Source of the DNA: Pararhizobium sp. IMCC3301
GTDB taxonomy: Bacteria > Pseudomonadota > Alphaproteobacteria > Rhizobiales > GCA-2746425
Reading direction: 5' to 3'
Length of the DNA: 64,000 nt
NCBI RefSeq assembly: GCF_030758315.1
Contig: NZ_CP132336.1
Location: 372,001-436,000, forward strand
The notes under the pieces are model-generated. The model was not told the origin of the DNA and did not search any database. It worked only from the letters and a program-made list of their open reading frames with translations. Of this stretch, positions 59,052 to 64,000 are shown piece after piece. The position numbers and the translations under genes were made by a program. Position 1 is the stretch's first letter. Every line of letters begins with the position of its first letter.

Positions 59052-59071
59052 GCGGCAGGTTGCCCTGCCGC
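59052..59071 (-). terminator. Intercistronic stem-loop after the substrate-binding protein gene
   Basis: GCGGCAGG and CCTGCCGC pair over 8 bases with a 4-base loop, in the short gap between the binding-protein stop (59083) and the ATPase start. No T run follows. Such hairpins commonly protect the binding-protein mRNA or partly reduce downstream transcription, raising binding protein over ATPase and permease. Confidence 0.6.
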
Positions 59072-59082
59072 CCGGTCCGCCT

Positions 59083-60069
59083 TTACTTGATAAAGCTGTC
59101 ATCAATGAAGCTGGAATAGTCATCCAGAGCTGCATCCATACCGCCGCCGGAAACCATCATGTCGGCAACACCTTTCGTCATGGCCTGAACACCGCCACCA
59201 AGCCAGTTTTGGCCGGCCTGATCGGCTACACTCGGAAAGCCGAAGTTTTTCATGGTCGCCTTGGTTGCGTCCATATCCATACCGGCTGCCCTGGAAACCA
59301 CTGCATATGCGCTTTCCGGTTTGTCTTTGTAGGCGGCATTGGCAGCTTCAGTGACTTCCAGGAATTTACGAACAAGGTCCGGATACTCTTCTGCAAAGTC
59401 TTCGGTTACCGTCACAATATCAAATGTATTGATTCCGATGGCTTCCTGCTCCGCCCCGGTCATCAGCGGCTTGCCTACCGTCTTCATGCGGTCCAGCGCT
59501 CCACCGAAACCGCAACTCATCACCACATCTCCGCGCACCAGCGCAACGGCAGCATCAGCCGGGTTCATCTGGACAAGATTGACCTTGTCGGCATCAACCT
59601 TCAGATGTTCAAGGGTTTTGAGCAGTTTGTAATGCGTGACATTGCCGATTGGTGTGGCAACTTTCTTGCCTTCCAGTTCATTGGCATTCGCCTGGGTAAT
59701 GCCGGAATCATCGCGAATGATGCAAAGATCATTTTCCGCATAAGTCACCGCAACCCCCACCATTTTGAGTGGCGCTCCACTGGAGATGCCAACGACAAAA
59801 GGTACGAACCCCTGACTGTAGGCTATGTGGACGTCACCCGACATCATGGCCTGGGTCATCTCGTTGCCGTTGCCGAAAGCGCGCCATTCAACTTCAACGC
59901 CCATCGCTTCATCATAGGTTTTTTCAACCTGCGCGACCTGATTTGCGGTCGGCCATTCCAGGAAATAGGCAACGGTTACTTTTTCCAGTGCCTGCGCGCC
60001 ACCCATCCCCAACGTGGCAGCCATGGATACGCCAGCGGCCAAGGCCACTGCGAATTTTCTTAAAGTCAT
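59083..60069 (-). CDS. ABC transporter substrate-binding protein, TauA-like
   Basis: A 328-residue periplasmic solute-binding protein. ATG 60069 follows AGGGAGATACTA; the signal peptide is KFAVALAAGVSMAATLGMGG, cleaved near AQA-L. Mature segments VTVAYFLEWPTANQVAQVEK, VEWRAFGNGNEMTQAMMSGD, LEGKKVATPIGNVTHYKLLK and NPADAAVALVRGDVVMSCGF follow the TauA pattern of taurine binding proteins. A sulfonate or an amino/quaternary-amine solute is possible; specificity cannot be read reliably. It heads the transporter operon, preceded by a 328-base regulatory stretch and the MocR gene on the same strand. Confidence 0.88.
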   Translation of the reverse strand: MTLRKFAVALAAGVSMAATLGMGGAQALEKVTVAYFLEWPTANQVAQVEKTYDEAMGVEVEWRAFGNGNEMTQAMMSGDVHIAYSQGFVPFVVGISSGAPLKMVGVAVTYAENDLCIIRDDSGITQANANELEGKKVATPIGNVTHYKLLKTLEHLKVDADKVNLVQMNPADAAVALVRGDVVMSCGFGGALDRMKTVGKPLMTGAEQEAIGINTFDIVTVTEDFAEEYPDLVRKFLEVTEAANAAYKDKPESAYAVVSRAAGMDMDATKATMKNFGFPSVADQAGQNWLGGGVQAMTKGVADMMVSGGGMDAALDDYSSFIDDSFIK

Positions 60070-60397
60070 TAGTATCTCCCTTGTTTGGCCCGGATATTCC
60101 GGTTTGCAAATATGCTGATTTGACAAGCGCCATCCTGTTTGCAGTCCTCCCGATGACTGTCAGCAATGCTTGCCTTCATGCTTTGTGTTCTACTACCGGT
60201 ATGAAACCGACTCTTGGAACAACGCAGCTCGATTCAAGACCGAGCGGACTGACAACACACCGGATCGCTCTGTCAACATAGCGCCAGTTGACGGTCCAAA
60301 TAGAGCCAACACGGCATTATCATGCTTTTTTGAGATAAATGGTATCAAAAATCGTGTAAATTAGACGAAAGTTGACCCTTATCTATGCGCATCCGTA
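60070..60397. promoter_or_regulatory. Control region upstream of the TauA-like gene
   Basis: No gene. It should carry the promoter for the TauABC-like operon. It contains GGTCCAAATAG at 60293-60303, whose reverse complement CTATTTGGACC differs at one base from CTATCTGGACC at 61949-61959 in front of the aminotransferase gene. TauR of Rhodobacter capsulatus is reported to bind CTGGAC-type repeats, so these are candidate MocR-regulator sites. Confidence 0.4.
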
Positions 60398-61873
60398 TCA
60401 CATCAATTGCCTTGCAACCCTTGCCAGCCTGACAATGCCCGGCTCTATCCGCTCATCTGGTATGGAAGAAAATCCCAACCGGAAGTAGTGTCCCGGACCA
60501 TCTGGATCAGCAAAATAGATCTGTCCCGGTTCAATGACCACGCCTTCTTTCAGGGCGCTGACACCCAATTCATTTGCATCCAGACCGTCCGGCCCTTTGA
60601 CCCAGAACGATGTTCCGCCAAATCCAGGAGATTGGAACCAGCCTGGAAAATGATCCTCCAGGGCCTTGCCGAGAGTTTTCCAGCGTTCGGCATAGGTCCG
60701 ATGCAGCCGTCCGATCAGCGCATCGTGACGCCCCAGCGACAGAAACAGCGCAACAATGCGCTGATTATTGCCGGGCGGGTGGCGCAGCATCAGCCTCCGC
60801 AAGGCACGGACTTCGGCAATCAGCTCGGACGGCCCTACCAGATAGCCCATGCGCAATCCCGGCATGATGGATTTTGACAGGCTGCCGATATACAGAACCC
60901 GGCCCATTGCATCGAGCGATTTCAATGCCGGTGTCGGCTCGCCGAGATAATTGGTTTCAAACTCATAATCATCTTCAATAATCAGCGCGTCATTTTCATC
61001 AGCCCAGGTCAACAAGGCTCGGCGCCGCTCCAGCGACATGGTGACATTGGTGGGAAACTGATGGCTCGGCGTCACAAACACCAGTTCAGATCCACTCAGC
61101 GGATCAATCAGGATGCCTTCCTCATCGACCGGAACCGGACGCACATCGTCGCTCATCAAAGCAAATATATTGCGCATGTCCGGATAGCCCGGATCTTCAA
61201 TCGCCACCGCCGTATGGGGTTTGACCAGCAGACTGGCAAGCAGATACAGCGCGTTCTGCGCACCCAGTGTCACCAGAATTTCATCCGTATCGGCAAGGAT
61301 GCCGCGGCGTGTCAGGATGCGCTGGCGGATTTGTTCCACCAACCTCGGATCATCCTCGGTAAATCGATCATCTGTCCAGGCATCCAGCCACTTCCTGTTC
61401 ATGGCCTGCCGCGTGCAGTCGCGCCATGCGGTAATCGGAAACAACGCCGGATCGGACTGGCCATATATGAACGGATATGGATAATCATGCCAGTTCGCCG
61501 GCTTGCAGATATTGGGTTGCCGCGCCGGGTGCAATCTCAGCTTGGCGTCCCAGTCGATCGGATTTTGCGTTTCCACCTTCTTGGGAAAGGTCGAAACATT
61601 GGTCGCGGCCATTCCGGCATGCAACTCGTCTGATACATAAAACCCGGACCGTTCGCGGGCGAGTAGATAGCCGTCCGCGGCAAGCGCCTGATAAGCCAGC
61701 ATAACTGTGTTTCGTGACACTTTCAGCCGTTTGGCCATCGCTCTTGTGGACGGGATCGGCGACAGGGCCGGCAGTTGTCCTGCGAGCATTGCGGTCACCA
61801 GCATTTCCCTGATCTGGGCCTGCAGCGTTGTCGCTTCCATACGTTCAACATGAAACAAACTGTCGCGCATCAC
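60398..61873 (-). CDS. MocR-family regulator (GntR HTH + aminotransferase-like domain), TauR-type
   Basis: A 491-residue transcription factor binding PLP. Residues about 10-80 form the GntR winged helix (LQAQIREMLVTAMLAGQLPA, PIPSTRAMAKRLKVSRNTVM, AYQALAADGYLLARERSGFY). The rest is a fold-type-I aminotransferase-like effector domain: LVTLGAQNALYLLASLLVKP, VFVTPSHQFPTNVTMSLERR, ALIIEDDYEFETNYLGEPTP, and the PLP-lysine motif YIGSLSKSIMPGLRMGYLVG. Members such as TauR and GabR control operons for taurine or GABA use. It is divergent from the omega-aminotransferase and upstream of the TauABC-like genes, so it probably regulates both. Confidence 0.92.
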   Translation of the reverse strand: MMRDSLFHVERMEATTLQAQIREMLVTAMLAGQLPALSPIPSTRAMAKRLKVSRNTVMLAYQALAADGYLLARERSGFYVSDELHAGMAATNVSTFPKKVETQNPIDWDAKLRLHPARQPNICKPANWHDYPYPFIYGQSDPALFPITAWRDCTRQAMNRKWLDAWTDDRFTEDDPRLVEQIRQRILTRRGILADTDEILVTLGAQNALYLLASLLVKPHTAVAIEDPGYPDMRNIFALMSDDVRPVPVDEEGILIDPLSGSELVFVTPSHQFPTNVTMSLERRRALLTWADENDALIIEDDYEFETNYLGEPTPALKSLDAMGRVLYIGSLSKSIMPGLRMGYLVGPSELIAEVRALRRLMLRHPPGNNQRIVALFLSLGRHDALIGRLHRTYAERWKTLGKALEDHFPGWFQSPGFGGTSFWVKGPDGLDANELGVSALKEGVVIEPGQIYFADPDGPGHYFRLGFSSIPDERIEPGIVRLARVARQLM

Positions 61874-61895
61874 CGAAGTCTCGCTTTCAAAAAGG

Positions 61896-61908
61896 AGTGT
61901 GGCACACT
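61896..61908. promoter_or_regulatory. Palindrome between the MocR and aminotransferase genes
   Basis: AGTGTG-G-CACACT is a perfect 6-1-6 palindrome in the 192 bases between the divergent starts, and CTATCTGGACC at 61949-61959 lies nearby. Either could be a regulator or RNA-polymerase site; there is no direct proof. Confidence 0.35.
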
Positions 61909-62065
61909 TGATCCCCGCCAGAAACTGAATGTGGCTCCATATTCAATCCTATCTGGACCTACAATGAGGCCAATTTCCGCGACACTATCACTTCGAAAAA
62001 CAAATGGCGCGCAATCCGGTATTTTTGCCGGGAGACCAGGCACGGCCGCAAAGGAGGACGAAATC

Positions 62066-63403
62066 ATGAATATGGTTGTGAAACCGCTTGAGAAATTTGT
62101 CACAAACTCGCTGGAACAGCATTGGATGCCATTCTCCGCCAATCGCGAGTTCAAATCCGCGCCGCGCCTGATTACCAGAAGCGAGGGCATGTATCTGTGG
62201 AACCAGAATGGCGACAAACTGATTGACGGCTCGTCCGGGCTGTTCAATGTCGCCTGTGGCCACGGCCGCAAGGAAATTGCCGAAGCCGTGTATGCGCAAA
62301 TGCTGCACAATGACTACACCGCACCGTTTCAGCTTGCTCAGCCCACATCCTTTGCCCTGGCGGCGAAGCTGGCGAAGATCATGCCGGAACCCTTCAACCA
62401 TGTGTTTTTTACCAATTCGGGTTCTGAATCGATCGACACGGCTTTGAAAATGGTAATGGCCTATCACCGGGCGCGCGGTGAATCCCAGCGCATCCGCTTC
62501 GTCTCTCGGGAACGGGCCTATCACGGCGTCAATATCGGTGGTGTCTCCCTGTCCGGAATGGTGCGCAATCGCGAGACATTTCCGGTTGTCATGCCGAATA
62601 TCGTGATGCTGCGCCATACCTGGGAGGAAAACCAGCTTTACACCCGTGGCCAGCCTGAAACCGGCGCCGAGCTTGCCAATGATCTGCAACGGCATTGCGA
62701 GACCTATGGCGGTTCGACCATCGCGGCGGTCTTTGTCGAGCCGATTGCCGGATCAACCGGCACATTGGTACCGCCGAAAGGCTATCTCGACCGGCTCCGC
62801 CAAATTTGTGACCAGCATGGAATTCTGCTGGTGTTTGACGAGGTGATCACCGCTTTCGGCCGCCTGGGAACGCCATTTGCCAGCGATGCATTCGCGGTGA
62901 TGCCTGATATCATCACTATGGCCAAGGCCCTGACCAACGGTGCGATCCCGATGGGCGCTGTGTCGGCGACAGATCAGATTTATGAAACGATCATGAATGC
63001 GGCGCCGGAAAACGCCATCGAATTCTTCCATGGCTACACCTATTCGGCGCATCCGGCGGCCTGCGCCGCCGGCCTTGCCACACTGCAGATTTACGAGGAT
63101 GAAGGCCTGTTTGAACGCGCTGCGGAAATGTCCGATTATTTCCTCGATGGCATCTGGTCGCTGAAGGAATTGCCGGTTGTGAAAGATTTGCGCGGCTACG
63201 GCATGATGGCCGGCATTGAGGTCTTTCCGCTGGAAGGCAAACCGGGCATTCGTGGCAATGACCTGCAGAAAGAATTGTTCTGGAAAGGCTGCCATGTGAA
63301 ATGGACCGGCGATACGGCCATTGTCGCACCATCTCTGATCGCTGAGAAAAGTCATATCGATGAAATCATTGATGCATTACGAAATACTTTGAAGGATCTT
63401 TGA
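62066..63403 (+). CDS. Omega-amino acid:pyruvate aminotransferase (class III)
   Basis: A 445-residue PLP-dependent transaminase of class III, transferring the amino group of a primary amine such as beta-alanine or taurine to pyruvate. AAGGAGG six bases before ATG 62066 fixes the start. Motifs: HWMPFSANREFKSAPRLITR (typical opening of this group), GLFNVACGHGRKEIAEAVYA, FFTNSGSESIDTALKMVMAY, AYHGVNIGGVSLSGM, VFVEPIAGSTGTLVPPKGYL, LLVFDEVITAFGRLG and the Schiff-base lysine in DIITMAKALTNGAIPMGAV. Together with the TauABC-like transporter and the MocR regulator it suggests a taurine- or beta-alanine-type catabolic locus, although xsc is not present. Confidence 0.93.
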   Translation: MNMVVKPLEKFVTNSLEQHWMPFSANREFKSAPRLITRSEGMYLWNQNGDKLIDGSSGLFNVACGHGRKEIAEAVYAQMLHNDYTAPFQLAQPTSFALAAKLAKIMPEPFNHVFFTNSGSESIDTALKMVMAYHRARGESQRIRFVSRERAYHGVNIGGVSLSGMVRNRETFPVVMPNIVMLRHTWEENQLYTRGQPETGAELANDLQRHCETYGGSTIAAVFVEPIAGSTGTLVPPKGYLDRLRQICDQHGILLVFDEVITAFGRLGTPFASDAFAVMPDIITMAKALTNGAIPMGAVSATDQIYETIMNAAPENAIEFFHGYTYSAHPAACAAGLATLQIYEDEGLFERAAEMSDYFLDGIWSLKELPVVKDLRGYGMMAGIEVFPLEGKPGIRGNDLQKELFWKGCHVKWTGDTAIVAPSLIAEKSHIDEIIDALRNTLKDL

Positions 63404-63429
63404 TCTCACCGCAAACCATTGCGGCGCAA

Positions 63430-63463
63430 AACAAGGCGAGATGCAACTGCAGCTCGCCTTGTT
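63430..63463 (+). terminator. Rho-independent terminator-like stem-loop after the aminotransferase gene
   Basis: A perfect 11-base stem, AACAAGGCGAG and its complement, with a 12-base loop, begins 26 bases after the stop and is followed by GTTTATAATT. The T stretch is short but the stem is strong. Confidence 0.72.
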
Positions 63464-63492
63464 GTTTATAATTAGTTTGCGTAATTACCGAA

Positions 63493-63523
63493 AAAATGAA
63501 AATATCAATGAAATTTTCATTTT
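63493..63523. promoter_or_regulatory. Candidate operator: 11-bp inverted repeat before the XRE gene
   Basis: AAAATGAAAAT (63493-63503) and its exact complement ATTTTCATTTT (63513-63523) are separated by 9 bases and end 23 bases before the XRE gene start. The AT-rich dyad is well placed for autoregulation by the HTH protein, which is inference. Confidence 0.55.
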
Positions 63524-63546
63524 AGTGCCGGGCGAATTATCAAACA

Positions 63547-64000
63547 ATGAAACACGGACTGGCAACCTCGACAGATTCTCCGCGCAGCAAACCCGGAGCT
63601 GAATTCACCGCAACGGATCGCGGCGCGACCGGCCTGGTCGGCGATGATATCCGTGCCCTTCGCAAGCACCGCGATCTGACCCTCACCGCGCTGGCCGAAG
63701 CCCTTGGTCGCTCTGTCGGCTGGTTGAGTCAGGTCGAGCGCAATCAAACCGATCCGTCGATTCAGGATCTTCGCAAGATCGCCCGCAATTTCGACATTCC
63801 AATCAGCTTCTTTTTTCGCAACAGCGAAGCGCCCGAACAGGAGCGCGGCGTGATTGTCAGATGCAGCAACCGGGTGGCGCTCGGTTCAAGCGAAAGCGGC
63901 CTCGTCGAGGAACTGCTTTCACCTGATATTTCCGGTGAGTTTGAAATGCTGCGATCCGTGTTTGCGCCCAGCGCGGAAAGTGAAGACAAACCGGCCCGGC
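63547..64000 (+). CDS. XRE-family (HTH-cupin type) transcriptional regulator, 3' part outside window
   Basis: 151 residues are visible before the window ends. After a polar N-terminal tail of about 30 residues there is an XRE helix-turn-helix (DDIRALRKHRDLTLTALAEA, LGRSVGWLSQVERNQTDPSI, QDLRKIARNFDIPISFFFR), then the beginning of a probable C-terminal cupin sensor (RGVIVRCSNRVALGSSESGL, VEELLSPDISGEFEMLRSVF). This architecture is used by PuuR-like regulators of amine and amino-acid catabolism. ATG 63547 fits; a dyad lies just upstream. The reading frame is open to the last base. Confidence 0.88.
   Translation, partial: MKHGLATSTDSPRSKPGAEFTATDRGATGLVGDDIRALRKHRDLTLTALAEALGRSVGWLSQVERNQTDPSIQDLRKIARNFDIPISFFFRNSEAPEQERGVIVRCSNRVALGSSESGLVEELLSPDISGEFEMLRSVFAPSAESEDKPAR

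Overview
The window is chromosomal DNA of an alphaproteobacterium, most likely of the order Hyphomicrobiales (Rhizobiales). The evidence is the set of lineage-typical genes: an NDUFA12-type complex I accessory subunit beside a DUF2155 protein and aat, a membrane-bound ferritin MbfA, a BA14K protein, an RT0821/Lpp0805-type lipoprotein, the histone-deacetylase-like/xseB/dxs/tlyA block, and a run of palindromic intergenic repeats of the kind common in Rhizobiales. I saw no tRNA, rRNA, integrase, transposase, prophage or CRISPR array.

Layout. 1-14.3 kb is mostly housekeeping: formate-THF ligase (cut by the window edge), a GlxA-type regulator, NDUFA12, DUF2155, aat, accC-accB, a secreted beta-propeller with a two-haem cytochrome c, a glycine-zipper lipoprotein, lrgAB, an FG-GAP protein, pdxH and a CPA1 antiporter. 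14.4-17.4 kb is a quorum-sensing locus: luxI (TTG start) is followed by an overlapping cytochrome P450 gene and a 66-residue protein, with luxR divergent. 17.4-38.6 kb is again core: DnaJ-like, TsaC/Sua5, deacetylase, xseB, pirin, dxs, MFS, tlyA, a TrmA/RlmD-type methyltransferase, a tandem palindromic repeat array (27.9-28.7 kb), an RsmB-type methyltransferase, BA14K, guaB, rlmE, ppx/gppA, acuI, mbfA and a lytic transglycosylase.

38.9-44.1 kb looks like a small defence islet: a large PHP-domain plus SMC-like ATPase (TrlF/Ppl type), a downstream protein with a PD-(D/E)XK-like N-terminus, and a convergent GGCT-like gene. 44.4-50.8 kb is a catabolic islet (beta-hydroxyacid dehydrogenase, RraA, FAH-family hydrolase, NitT/TauT-type ABC transporter, GntR) lying between a decayed 3' fragment of a LysR gene and an intact related LysR gene. 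51.8-54.4 kb is a valine-catabolism operon with mmsA, a collapsed mmsB remnant and an enoyl-CoA hydratase.

54.4-64 kb holds a dimethylglycine-dehydrogenase-like flavoprotein, a TauABC-like transporter with a structured non-coding insert inside it, a MocR/TauR-type regulator, a divergent omega-aminotransferase and the start of an XRE-cupin regulator. Together these suggest uptake and deamination or demethylation of a small amino or sulfonate compound.

The most interesting candidates are the PHP-ATPase/nuclease-like pair, the luxI-P450-small-protein operon, the LysR-flanked islet, the beta-propeller/cytochrome pair and the structured element at 57957-58052. All functional calls rest on reading motifs by eye; no database search was possible.
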